Assembly (NCBI GenBank): GCA_008931825.1
Contig: QXVZ01019164.1
Location: 1 to 26,985, forward strand
DNA length: 26,985 bases
Origin: Phallusia fumigata
Taxonomy: Eukaryota; Chordata; Ascidiacea; Phlebobranchia; Ascidiidae
Direction: 5' to 3'
The translations under genes were made by a program, and so were the position numbers. Shown piece after piece: positions 1-9,031 of the stretch. The notes under the pieces were generated by a model. It saw only the letters and a list, made by a program, of their open reading frames with translations, searched no databases and was not told the DNA's origin. Every line of letters starts with the position of its first letter. Position 1 is the stretch's first letter.

Positions 1-53
1 AAGCATACATGCTTACGGATGGCCGTGCAATTAAGGCGGTAACGATGGTCGTG

Positions 54-310
54 TCAAAAAGCAGGCATGAATGAATATTGGTAAAGAGGGTTATAGGCAG
101 AGAGGTCATCAGACAACGGAATTAACATATTTATACCAGACGGAGAAAATCGTGCAGTGCTAATGGGCTGTATGATAACAGACGCGTTTCGGCTTGCATA
201 AAATCTGCTTGGAAAAATCCCATGATCCTCTTTAAATGCATACTGCGAAGATCTAATAAATAATTCAGTGATGCCTGATATCGAGTAAACACACTTATAC
301 ATTATGCTGT
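54..310 (-). CDS. Possible terminal exon of an unidentified minus-strand gene
   Basis: An open frame of about 85 codons follows a reasonable acceptor (ACTCCCCAG, read on the minus strand, ending at 311) and ends at a stop near 54. The peptide contains SPSGINMLIPLSDD and ends YQYSFMPAF. I see no domain, no membrane segment and no family resemblance. It lies downstream of the tetraspanin on the same strand and is not needed by it. It could be the last exon of a neighbouring gene whose earlier exons I could not find in the window, or a chance frame. Confidence 0.2.
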
Positions 311-452
311 CTGGGGAGTATAATACCATTACCTGGATGGCTACACAGAAAAATTGAAGTGAAAATTTGCTTAGTACAACATGGATTTATTGTTGTGACC
401 AACAACAGTGGCACAACAAATTAACAAACACCAAGGAACAATGTGTTTAAAG

Positions 453-684
453 CAGTGTTTCTCAAACTTTTTAGCTCAAGGACCACTTTCTTATCAAAAA
501 TATACTGGCCCAAATAGTCTTAAAAGCGACATGTTTGGTGATCCAAAGGACCACTTTATTTTCGTTTTTTTTTTCAGGACCACCAAACAGAATTCCATTC
601 TAACATGTTCTCAAAACAGGCGATGTTATTTATCCGTGAATGGTTTAAGTAATCTTTTCGCTGAACACACTTTGAGAATCACTG
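453..684. mobile_element. hAT-type MITE with 8-bp target duplication
   Basis: A 232-bp non-autonomous element. The left end reads CAGTGTTTCTCAAACTTTTT and the right end is its imperfect inverse, ending TTTGAGAATCACTG. It is flanked by GTTTAAAG (445-452) and CTTTAAAG (685-692), a 7/8 match that is the expected hAT target-site duplication. A plus-strand open frame across it is fortuitous. No transposase is encoded. Confidence 0.85.
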
Positions 685-915
685 CTTTAAAGGATGCTTC
701 ATTAGATACAATTGCAGTTCATATTTTAAAATTAAATCTGATCTTCAGAACAAAATAGTGACCTAATTATTTACAATAAAAAACCTGCAATATTTCAGGA
801 AGAGAAACCACTATTAGGAAAATTATAAAGATTGCACTTCGAAGATAAAGTGTAGGGGCATTGCGTCATGTGTAAGGTTTACAACACTGAAAATGTAGGT
901 CTAGTACAACATGCA

Positions 916-1160
916 GCAGCTAATAACTTCAAGAATAATAAGGATTTTTTAAGATAAAGATGTGTAAAGCATAAGGTTCTTTTCTCAAATGAGTGCAATG
1001 AGTTTAGGTACATTTTTCATGTAGTTAGGTTTTATGATCAGCAGCTAATAACTGCAAGAATATTGAGAATTTTTTAAGATAAAGATGTGTAAAGCATAAG
1101 GTTCTTTTCTCAAATGAGTGCAATGAGTCTAGGTACATTTTTCATGTGGTTAGGTTTTAG
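916..1160. repeat. Tandem duplication, about 125-bp unit, two copies
   Basis: The segment starting GCAGCTAATAACTTCAAGAA at 916 recurs at 1041 with a few substitutions and runs to about 1160. It lies in the probable 3' UTR or flank of the tetraspanin gene. No coding potential is seen. Confidence 0.85.
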
Positions 1161-1495
1161 GATTTTATATCAAATAACACTTTAGCAAAAAAACTAAATG
1201 TCTACAAAATAAGAAGCACTTGGATGTATGTTAACTTTTGGAACCCAACTTGTCTGCAACAACTATAAAGCTAGTAAAGAATAATGAAAAATGACAAGAA
1301 ATGCATCAATTGCAAAACTGATATCATCAACAATCAAGGTAACTAACTGCCTTTGACATCATACAAAAACTACAGCAAGAAAGCGCCGTTAATGTTAAGT
1401 TAGCAAGAACATACAGTTGTATATACACTGTACACGTAATTTGTTTTGTCAATTTTTAGACTATGTGTCTTCCTGTGGGCCTACCATTTCCTCAG

Positions 1496-1564
1496 TTAAA
1501 CCAGTTCGTACTTATTAGAATTGATAGATGAAGCCAAGCAGCACGACAGGATTAATCCAATGAG
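1496..1564 (-). CDS. Tetraspanin exon 7 (end of TM4, cytosolic tail, stop)
   Basis: It encodes LIGLILSCCLASSIN followed by SNKYELV and TAA. The double Cys at the membrane boundary (likely palmitoylated in the family) and the acidic-aliphatic tail match the LIGMLLACCL...YEMV ending of TSPAN7. The acceptor is CTGTATTTTAG. It was found by frame and family match and is too short for an ordinary ORF search. Confidence 0.92.
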   Translation of the reverse strand, partial: LIGLILSCCLASSINSNKYELV

Positions 1565-4500
1565 CTAAAATACAGAACAGTTAATCAGTAGAAGAAAGAT
1601 TTGTGTTTTAAATAACAGCAGATAGGGTATGAAGATTTGTGTTTAAAATAACAGCATATAGGGTACCAAAATAAATTACGGTTTAAGCTGACTGTCGATT
1701 CTAAGACACTAAATCAGGCCCAAATAGTGTACATTATCGCAAGCTTTTTGATATGGCCAACAAGATGTTTTGAAAATATTTATATTGCACTAAAAAGGTT
1801 TGCGAGCATGTATTCAACACATGGTGTAATACAATTTTGTTGGTTTAATAGTCTTATTTTACTGCAGGATCTTACTTTTTGTTATTGTTGTAATAATTAA
1901 TGAAGTTTTCGTTGCTATTTGCCACATTGCAATAAATTAACAAGACACTAGCATAAAAAGAAAACTAAACAAGTAAATATAAGTGAAAGACAATTTTTAG
2001 TGTTGGACGTCCAAACAGAATGTGGTACATGTTTCTTACCTGGAAAGCTGCAACACCAAACATGCTACCAATAATAATTCCAAGGTTGCGATCCACAAGG
2101 CCAAACACTAAACTATGACAGCCCTGCATAAATAACGTAAGTGTTAAATGTGGCCATAGCACACACTGCCATAAAAACACATTAACTCATAAATTATGAC
2201 AGTGTAAAGTGCAGTTGGATGCTTAGAAATGCTTTACTAAGCAGAGAAACAGCTCAGCGGAACCTCCACAAATACAATATTGATTGTGGCACGCATTTAA
2301 AATGCCTATAAATTTGGAAATCAATAATTGGAATTTAAAAATAATTTCAAAAATCAATAATTTACTGTAGTCTATTTTGGCATATTATTTACAACATCGC
2401 TTCGTATGATACTGCAATAAACACAAAACCATAAACATGTCATAGCCAGCATAATGGTGAAAACAGCCTGTTTGGGAAGAAAAGGTTAATTGCTTGCATT
2501 GGGCTAGCTTAATACATCATATCAATGCTTGCATGACTCAGACTGGAATTTCCGTTCTAGGACTATCATGCAACCAATATGTCATTGGTATTGGTTCGAT
2601 ATACATATACATAAAAAACACGCGCAAAATAAAAAAATATCACAACAAAATCATCTTAAATCCATCACTAGACCTTCTTGGCTTACATAGTTTTAACTTA
2701 GACAAAGACAATTTTTTTGGAGATGTATGTTGTTCTTTTTTATGTAGCAATTTTGATATCGACTGAAAGAACTTACTGTGACATATACAGTGTGCTTTGC
2801 CACTTCAGCATTAGGAGAAACACTGATGGTTTTGGCACTCCCACAGGCTGTTTTGTTACTGCAACAGCTTCCAGGCACATAGTATTGGTCCCATTTACAT
2901 TGAGTCCAGTAATCAGTGTAGTTTGCCGCACCACAGCAATGCAACTAAGCACAAAAACAAGTATTAAAAGTTGTTAGGATGTTGGCAACATTGGTTTTAA
3001 TAAAAAATGCATGCTGTGGCCAAAGCTTGAAACTTCCTTGTCAAGTTTCCTGATAGATTGTGTTTGGCCTAAAATTCAAAGCCAACAGGATTAAGATTAA
3101 ATGGCTTAAAACCAGTTATTCCAAAGTTAACAAGGAAAATTGAGCTTTTAGAGTATATTTTCTAAGCAATATGCCATATGTATTTTTTTCATTTTAATTT
3201 GAGTATTTTATTTCTAGTAACCTCAGCGCCTGATAGTTCTATGACAATGCAATAGATTCATTGTATTGTTTNAAGATTAAATGGCTTAAAACCAGTTATT
3301 CCAAAGTTAACAAGGAAAATTGAGCTTTTAGAGTATATTTTCTAAGCAATATGCCATATGTATTTTTTTCATTTTAATTTGAGTATTTTATTTCTAGTAA
3401 CCTCAGCGCCTGATAGTTCTATGACAATGCAATAGATTCATTGTATTGTTTATCCTCTCATACATATACCACAAAGACTTAAGGAAACACAAAAGAGTTG
3501 ATGCTTAATTTAAAACAACTTCTGGTGTTAGACACTGCTTTTTTCATGAAACAATTCTTAAACATTGTCCTTTTATGCCTTTTAGTGCAGGCAAATTTTC
3601 ATAATACTTAACCCAACATCCTGCTTGACACAAAATATCAATCTAAGCCACCTACCACACTTTCATGTGGCACTGTCATGTGGCAATGGTCACATTAAAA
3701 TTTAGAAGCCACTCTTACCATTGTTTGGGCTTGATCAACGGCACCTTTATAATTAGCTTGTGTATGGTTGTAGTTTGTCATGGCATGCAACATTCCTGTT
3801 TGAAATCCGCTGCTAATCTATATAACATCAGAAACATGCTGTTACCAACCTGTCGGTCACAAAAAACTGATTAGTTACCTTTCCCCTTAGAATCACAACA
3901 GCAATGGCTCCAACAAGTTCTGCAATAAAGATGACACCCAGGAGAATTCCATACTGAAAGTAAAACAGCATATTTGCAACATTATTATCCATAACTGGTA
4001 CACACATATTAGTACATAATGCAATATTTCACATAGGTGATTCTTAACAAAGGAAAGCTTGTATTTTTTGGATTTTGTTTGTAGTTTCTTGAAATGATTT
4101 TCAATTTTTATAAATTACTGAAATGTAATTGTCGCTTCACTGAAGATGGTAGTTAAAATTAGAATTCGCCTCTTTTCTGTGGGGCAAATGATGCTAAGGC
4201 CGTGTTCTAAATAAGATATGAATGATGCCAAATGGGTGAAATAAATGTATCTTTTAAACCAACCAAAAGTGCATGACTCAAAACAACACCAATGTCTTTT
4301 TACTGCTTAGTTTGTTTTTACTGTACTGCAAGTATGGCTAACACATCGATCGCGAGCGACTGGCCGATCTCCTAGTCTCAACCGATTGTGTCAGCATTTG
4401 TATTAGCCTTGCGAGATTTATTACAATAGCAAAATAGCAATTTTCTATCCAAAACCTACAGGTAAGAAAATATTCCTCAAACGGTTGGTTATGTTTATGC

Positions 4501-7500
4501 TTTGCTGCTTCTTGCGAAACCAAACAGCCTCAAAAGCAAAATTATTTTGCAGGTCGCTTATCAGATTTTGCCATAGTTCAAAATTGTAGTGGAAATGTTT
4601 TTATCTTGCACAATTTTAGCATTAAAAAAATGTACATTCTATTCTTACTGTTCGCAAGAGGCAAGTGTTGGACTTTCCAGTTGCACAACATCCAATGAGC
4701 CCAACTAGGAAAATAAATGCTCCAAATCCAATCATCACATATGGTGCCATTGAATATTGTTGGCTTGATAGCAGAATATAACCAGAAAGCTGGACTTTAC
4801 TGTAGACACCCATGGCAAGAATTCCAATCCCAACAATCTGAAAGTGGGCATAAAATCGACGATAATATCTTGTATGTGAGATGCTATTTTTATTAGTGTG
4901 TGATATTTTAAATCGACATACACCTAAAATGACAATTTAGGAATATCCCAGTTTATTTATGCAAAAAGGCAATGTACGACAACCGCACACCTAATCTTGC
5001 CAGAAGTTGTTTGATGAATATACATGAAACAAAACCCACAACTTCCTTTAGTTTTTTAGCATATAACATTGGATCCAATTTTATATTGCATTGTACTAGA
5101 GTTCCCTCTCAGGAANTGCAACCAATATGTCATTGGTATTGGTTCGGTATACATATAAAAAACACACGCAAAATAAAAAAATATCACAACAAAATCATCT
5201 TAAATCCATCACCAGACCTTCTTGGCTTACATAGTTTTAACTTAGACAAAGACAATTTTTTTGGAGATGTATGTTGTTCTTTTTTATGTAGCAATTTTGA
5301 TATTGACTGTAAGAACTTACTGTAACATATACAGTGTGCTTTGCCACTTCGGCATTAGGAGAAACACTGATGGTTTTGGCACTCCCACAGGCTGTTTTGT
5401 TACTGCAACAGCTTCCAGGCACATAGTATTGGTCCCATTTACATTGAGTCCAGTAATCAGTGTAGTTTGCCGCACCACAGCAATGTAACTAAGCACAAAA
5501 ACAAGTATTAAAAGTTGTTAGGGTGTTGGCTACATTGGTTTTAATAAAAAATGCATGCTGTGGCCAAAGCTTGAAACTTCCTTGTCAAGTTTCCTGATAG
5601 ATTGTGTTTGGCCTAAAATTCAAAGCCAACATGAAGTTTGGGTAAATGGCAAACCAGTTTAGCTCACTAGTTATTCCAGAGTTAACAAGAAAAATTGTGC
5701 TTTTACAGTATATTTTCTAAGCAATATGGCATAAGTATTTTTTCATCTTAATTTGAATGTTTTATTTCTAGTAACCTCAGCGCCTGATAGTTCTATGACA
5801 ATGCAATAGCTGCATTGTATTGTTTATCCTCTCATACATATACCACAAAGACTTAAGGAAACACAAAAGAGTTGATGCTTAATTTAAAACAACTTCTGGT
5901 GTTAGATACTGCTTTTTTCATGAAACAATTCTTAAACATTGTCCTTTTATGCCTTTTAGTGCAGGCAAATTTTCATAAACTTAACCCAACATCCTGCTTG
6001 AGACAAAATATCAATCTAAGCCACCTACCGCACTTTCATGTGGCAATGGTCACATTAAAATTTAGAAGCCACTCTTACCATTGTTTGGGCTTGATCAACA
6101 GCACCTTTATAATTAGCTTGTGTATGGTTGTAGTTTGTCATGGCATGCAACATTCCTGTTTGAAATCCGCTGCTAATCTATATAACATCGGAAATGTGCT
6201 GTTACCAACATGTCGGTCACAAAAAACTGATTAGTTACCTTTCCCCTTAGAATCACAACAGCAATGGCTCCAACAAGTTCTGCAATAAAGATGACACCCA
6301 GGAGAATTCCATACTGAAAGTAAAACAGCATATTTGCAACATTATTATCCATAACTGGTACACACATATTAGTACATTATGCAATATTTCACATAGGTGA
6401 TTCTTAACAAAGGAAAGCTTGTATTTTTTGGATTTTGTTTGTAGTTTCTTGAAATGATTTTCAATTTTTATAAATTACTGAAATATAATTGTCGCTTCAC
6501 TGAAGATGGTAGTTAAAATTAGAATTCGCCTCTTTTCTGTGGGGCAAATGATCCTAAGTCTGTGTTCTAAATAAGATATGAATGATGCCAAATGGGTGAA
6601 ATAAATGTATCTTTCAAACCAACCAAAAGTGCATGACTCAAAACAACACCAATATCTTTTTACTGCTTAGTTTGTTTTTACTGTACTGCAAGTATGGCTA
6701 ACACATTGATCGCGAGCGACTGGCCGATCTCCTAGTCTCAACCGATTGTGTCAGCCTCAAAAGCAAAATTATTTTGCAGGTCGCTTATCAGATTTGGCCA
6801 TAGTTCAAAATTGTAGTGGAAATGTTTTTTTCTTGCACAATTTTAGCATTAAAAAAATGTACATTCTATTCTTACTGTTCGCAAGAGGCAAGTGTTGGAC
6901 TTTCCAGTTGCACAACATCCAATGAGCCCAACTAGGAAAATAAATGCTCCAAATCCAATCATCACATATGGTGCCATTGAATATTGTTGGCTTGATAGCA
7001 GAATATAACCAGAAAGCTGGACTTTACTGTAGACACCCATGGCAAGAATTCCAATCCCAACAATCTGAAAGTGGGCATAAAATCGACGATAATATCTTGT
7101 ATGTGAGATGCTATTTTTATTAGTGTGTGATATTTTAAATCGACATACACCTAAAATGACAATTTAGGAATATCCCAGTTTATTTATGCAAAAAGGCAAT
7201 GTACGACAACCGCACACCTAATCTTGCCAGAAGTTGTTTGATGAATATACATGAAACAAAACCCACAACTTCCTTTAGTTTTTTAGCATATAACATTGGA
7301 TCCAATTTTATATTGCATTGTACTAGAGTTCCCTCTCAGGAATTCCTCAAGATCATCGAATTTAGGTCTAGATCATTGCCAAAAAACAGATGTTCTTGAG
7401 GTGTTAAGGGCCAGTAGATAAAAACACATCAAAACGGCCAGTAGATAAAAACACTGCTGGCTTAAACATAGAAACGTAAATTTTGAGGCTCTCTAGAATT

Positions 7501-7651
7501 AAATTTTAAATTTCTCATTTCTTGCGAAAAAAAGTTGAGAAATCAAGTACCCCTACATTGTACTTACACAAAAAATAATGGTAAAAATCACAAGCAGCAT
7601 TTTGAGGCAGGTTATTGCAGGAGTCGTCTTCATGTTTCTGTTTGAAACCAT
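1496..7651 (-). CDS. Tetraspanin, TSPAN6/TSPAN7-like, seven coding exons (exons 2-5 present twice)
   Basis: A four-pass plasma-membrane scaffold protein of the tetraspanin family; such proteins organise membrane microdomains with integrins and other partners. Using one copy of the duplicated exons, the coding sequence joins 7568-7651, 6876-7064, 6239-6313, 6079-6177, 5321-5488, 2040-2123 and 1496-1564 (all minus), giving about 255 residues; TSPAN6/7 proteins are near 245-250. Seen in the frame: TM1 from exon 1 into exon 2; a small loop; TM2 with GLIGCCAT; TM3 with FIAELVGA; a large loop with CCG, PGSCC and GC cysteine motifs and two N-glycosylation sequons (NYT, NKT); TM4; and a tail ending NKYELV, close to the NQYEMV tail of TSPAN7 as I recall it. 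All introns are phase 0 with GT-AG ends. The match in exon boundaries to vertebrate TSPAN6/7 is from memory and supports orthology. Confidence 0.93.
1591..1665. repeat. Short tandem duplication in the last tetraspanin intron
   Basis: AAGATTTGTGTTTTAAATAA is followed about 35 bp later by AAGATTTGTGTTTAAAATAA, each continuing into an ACAGCA(G/T)ATAGGGTA segment. There are two imperfect copies. Confidence 0.7.
2040..2123 (-). CDS. Tetraspanin exon 6 (end of large loop, start of TM4)
   Basis: It encodes 28 residues. It begins with GCHSLVFGLVDRNLGIIIG, whose GC is the last conserved cysteine of the large loop, and then enters TM4 (SMFGVAAFQ). The length equals that of the matching TSPAN7 exon. 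The acceptor is TTATTTATGCAG and the donor CAG|GTAAGA, phase 0. It occurs once. Confidence 0.93.
2777..2944 (-). CDS. Tetraspanin exon 5, copy A (duplicate)
   Basis: The same 56 residues as 5321-5488; the three base differences (Leu TTG/TTA, Ala GCT/GCC, Val GTC/GTT) are silent. The acceptor TTTGTGCTTAG and donor GTAAGT are intact. It is the copy physically next to exon 6. Confidence 0.88.
3093..3451. repeat. Exact 179-bp duplication around a single N
   Basis: 3093-3271 and 3273-3451 are identical base for base, separated by one N at 3272. Copy B of the larger repeat has this segment once. This is the pattern left by two overlapping contig ends that were joined and not merged. Confidence 0.9.
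3719..3817 (-). CDS. Tetraspanin exon 4, copy A (duplicate)
   Basis: The same 33 residues as 6079-6177, with one silent difference. The acceptor (ATGTTATATAG) and donor (GTAAGAGT) are intact. A plus-strand open frame over this exon is its shadow. Confidence 0.87.
3879..3953 (-). CDS. Tetraspanin exon 3, copy A (duplicate)
   Basis: Identical to 6239-6313, encoding TM3. Splice signals are intact, so nothing in the exon marks it as a pseudocopy. Confidence 0.88.
4649..4837 (-). CDS. Tetraspanin exon 2, copy A (duplicate)
   Basis: An exact duplicate of 6876-7064, with the same acceptor and donor and no base difference across 189 nt. The 133-bp insertion/deletion separating the two repeat copies lies just downstream, in the adjoining intron. 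Without an assembly error, a transcript could use either copy, or both, in frame. Confidence 0.88.
5321..5488 (-). CDS. Tetraspanin exon 5, copy B (cysteine motifs of large loop)
   Basis: It encodes 56 residues starting LHCCGAANYTDYWTQCKWDQ, then PGSCC and TACGSAK. This gives the CCG and PxxCC signatures of the second extracellular loop, plus two further cysteines. Sequons NYT and NKT are present. The donor GTAAGT is at 5320. Three differences from copy A are all synonymous. Confidence 0.92.
6079..6177 (-). CDS. Tetraspanin exon 4, copy B (start of large loop)
   Basis: It encodes 33 residues of the helical start of the large extracellular loop, including GMLHAMTNYNHTQANYKGAV and then DQAQTM. 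It aligns position by position with the IKDTF...VDHVQRS exon of TSPAN7. The NHT sequon may be glycosylated. The donor is GTAAGAGT. It differs from copy A by one synonymous change (GCT versus GCC for Ala). Confidence 0.9.
6239..6313 (-). CDS. Tetraspanin exon 3, copy B (TM3)
   Basis: A 75-nt exon reading YGILLGVIFIAELVGAIAVV followed by ILRGK, which is TM3. The AELVG motif with its buried Glu is typical of tetraspanin TM3. The acceptor is TTACTTTCAG and the donor GTAACT, phase 0 on both sides. It is identical to copy A at 3879-3953. Confidence 0.92.
6876..7064 (-). CDS. Tetraspanin exon 2, copy B (TM1-small loop-TM2)
   Basis: It encodes 63 codons. The start, IVGIGILAMGVYSK, completes TM1. The middle is the small extracellular loop, and PYVMIGFGAFIFLVGLIGCC is TM2 with the conserved cytosolic-side cysteines. 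The acceptor is CCCACTTTCAG and the donor GTAAGA. It is identical in sequence to copy A at 4649-4837. Confidence 0.92.
7409..7454. repeat. Short direct repeat (19 bp twice, period 27)
   Basis: GGCCAGTAGATAAAAACAC occurs at 7409-7427 and again at 7436-7454, in the first tetraspanin intron. Confidence 0.85.
7568..7651 (-). CDS. Tetraspanin exon 1 (start codon, start of TM1)
   Basis: The start codon at 7651 sits in a strong context (GAAACCATGG). It encodes 28 residues: a short N-terminus, then KTTPAITCLKMLLVIFTIIF, which is the cytosolic N-terminus and first part of TM1. The PAITCLK stretch parallels the PVITCLK of TSPAN7. The donor is GTAAGT at 7567, phase 0. This exon occurs once and is the only start for both downstream exon sets. 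Confidence 0.93.
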
Positions 7652-8964
7652 GGTTTCGATTGTAAAAAGCAAGGTCAAGATGAAGAAATGTCAGATCAAA
7701 AAAACCTAAACCTGGAATTGTTCAACAACCAAAAGAGGGTTGTTAATAATTTCCTAGCACAAATCAAAATTAAGAATCCATCAGATAATTCAGGCTCTAT
7801 TGATGCAATTAATAAATGTTTCACTAACAAGCAAGCATTTAGCACCATTTAGCACCATTTCCATTTGTTATTAGTACTGTGTGCAATTTCCTTAAAAAGT
7901 TGGTTCGGCGATATCACGTAATTCTATCAACAAGACTGACTGCGTAGAAATTAAAGAAACGTTCAGACCTTCCCAACATCATGCCTTTATCAATATTTGT
8001 CTAAGCAACCAAAACAACTTGCAATTCCGCCCAATCCGCTACGTTCTGTGTGTCGTCATTTTTTTGATGTCATTGAGAAAAATCGTCACACATGGCTGCG
8101 CAATTAATTTCTGTCACGCATGACTACACACAGCTGTAGCGCTTGTCATTTAATAAGTTGATTAAACATTTATTAAATCGTTCAGTTTCATTAAGTTTAC
8201 CGATCTGCATAAAGCTAGCAACCTTTTGTTTTTAATGTGTTTGTTTGTATTATCAGCAGTTTTATTTGCAATCAACGGTCAGTTTGGCATTTGGTATTGC
8301 AGGATCTTTAAAAACATAGAAATCCAATAACTGGCAAAAACATTGGGACGTTTTATCACATTTTTTGCGCCATAAAGGTTTGNAAAAATACGTTAAATAA
8401 AGCCAAAAATACCTCATTAGAACATGACCAATGGTTTTAGCTATGACGTCAGAACCTCCCGCTGAGGCAGACGTTAGGAATCACAAGACCTTACCCAGAA
8501 GAGCAACGGATGATGTACAAAACAGCAACCAACGTTTCGCGTTACATCTTAACACCTGCATGACGAGTCGCTTCGCATCCTGGCTTTTCGTCGGGATCTG
8601 TGAACCAGCGTTGGGTCAAAACAAGTTTAACCTTCGGTTTTCGAATTAATGTGCGTCAGGTCCTGTTTTGAAGCAGTGTTTTTACTAATTGCGTTGCTAT
8701 ATTCAGACCTGTTCATACATCTGTTTTGAGTCATTTGTAGATGTTGAGACGGGCCAGAGGCGTCTTTTCTAGCGCCATGATATCTTGCTGTAAATCATAA
8801 GTAAAAAACTAAAATTATCTAATCAGTACTCTAAAAACTGAGGTTGGCGCATAAAACGTTCGCCCAACCCTCTGTACTTGTTAAAAATTACATTATTTGT
8901 CATATTTCTGCAATGCTCTAGGTTTTAATATGGTGTCAGCGAAAAAGAACAGCTTGTTCTCGGA
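7652..8964. other. Divergent intergenic region between the two genes
   Basis: About 1.3 kb between the tetraspanin start codon (minus) and the receptor start codon (plus). No convincing gene is seen; the 72-codon plus-strand frame at 8431-8649 has no recognisable features. It should hold both 5' UTRs and both promoters. It contains an N at 8383 and a short tandem AGCACCATTT duplication near 7840-7860. Confidence 0.6.
8428..8451. promoter_or_regulatory. CCAAT box followed by a full CRE palindrome
   Basis: CCAAT at 8428-8432 is followed by TGACGTCA at 8444-8451, the full cyclic-AMP response element. They lie about 0.5 kb upstream of the receptor start codon and 0.8 kb upstream of the tetraspanin start. 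Both motifs are short, and function is inferred only from position. Confidence 0.3.
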
Positions 8965-8968
8965 ATGA
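8930..8968 (+). other. Upstream ORF whose stop overlaps the receptor start (ATGA)
   Basis: ATG at 8930 opens a 12-codon frame that ends at TGA 8966-8968, overlapping the receptor ATG at 8965-8967 in the string ATGA. If the transcript begins upstream of 8930, this uORF would lower translation of the receptor or require reinitiation. Confidence 0.4.
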
Positions 8969-9031
8969 CTAACGCCCGAAAGTTCATCGCGTTTTGGTTT
9001 TTGGCTGCCTGGTGTTTGTTGCTTTGCTCAG
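8965..9031 (+). CDS. Receptor exon 1: signal peptide
   Basis: The ATG at 8965 has a purine at -3 and encodes MTNARKFIAFWFLAAWCLLL followed by CS. This is a short basic n-region and a long hydrophobic core, a classic signal peptide, directly followed by the Cys-rich mature region. The donor is CAG|GTAAGC, phase 1. Confidence 0.82.

Larger units (their letters stand above)
331..1495. other. 3' flank of the tetraspanin gene
   Basis: No gene is seen here. On the minus strand this follows the tetraspanin stop and probably includes its 3' UTR. The first AATAAA on the minus strand that I find below the stop is at about 555-560, inside the MITE at 453-684; another is near 383-388. The stretch also holds the 125-bp tandem repeat at 916-1160. 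The true polyadenylation site cannot be fixed from sequence alone. Confidence 0.4.
2570..5115. repeat. Tandem repeat copy A carrying tetraspanin exons 2-5
   Basis: The first of two direct copies; it begins TGCAACCAATATGTCATTGG and ends GTTCCCTCTCAGGAA. It is about 320 bp longer than copy B, mainly because of a 179-bp internal exact duplication beside an N (3272) and a 133-bp segment near 4395-4527 absent from copy B. An N at 5116 separates the copies. See the findings for why this is probably a haplotype artefact. Confidence 0.9.
5117..7342. repeat. Tandem repeat copy B carrying tetraspanin exons 2-5
   Basis: The second direct copy, starting just after the N with TGCAACCAATATGTCATTGG and ending at TTCCCTCTCAGG. 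Beyond it the sequence continues uniquely into the intron leading to exon 1. Introns differ from copy A by scattered substitutions and indels, exons almost not at all. Confidence 0.9.

Noticed and set aside
408-758. 116-codon plus-strand open frame near the left end
   Set aside because: It runs through a hAT-type MITE with target duplications and has no family features; it is explained by the element.
2494-2977. Plus-strand open frames over 2494-2766 and 2717-2977, and their copies near 5261
   Set aside because: They are antisense shadows of tetraspanin exon 5 and its intron.
3665-3874. Plus-strand open frame with Cys and His residues, repeated at 5872-6234
   Set aside because: Antisense shadow of tetraspanin exon 4; the minus strand gives an exact family match with correct splice sites.
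8431-8649. 72-codon plus-strand frame in the intergenic region
   Set aside because: No signal peptide, domain or homologous module, and no need for it in either gene model.
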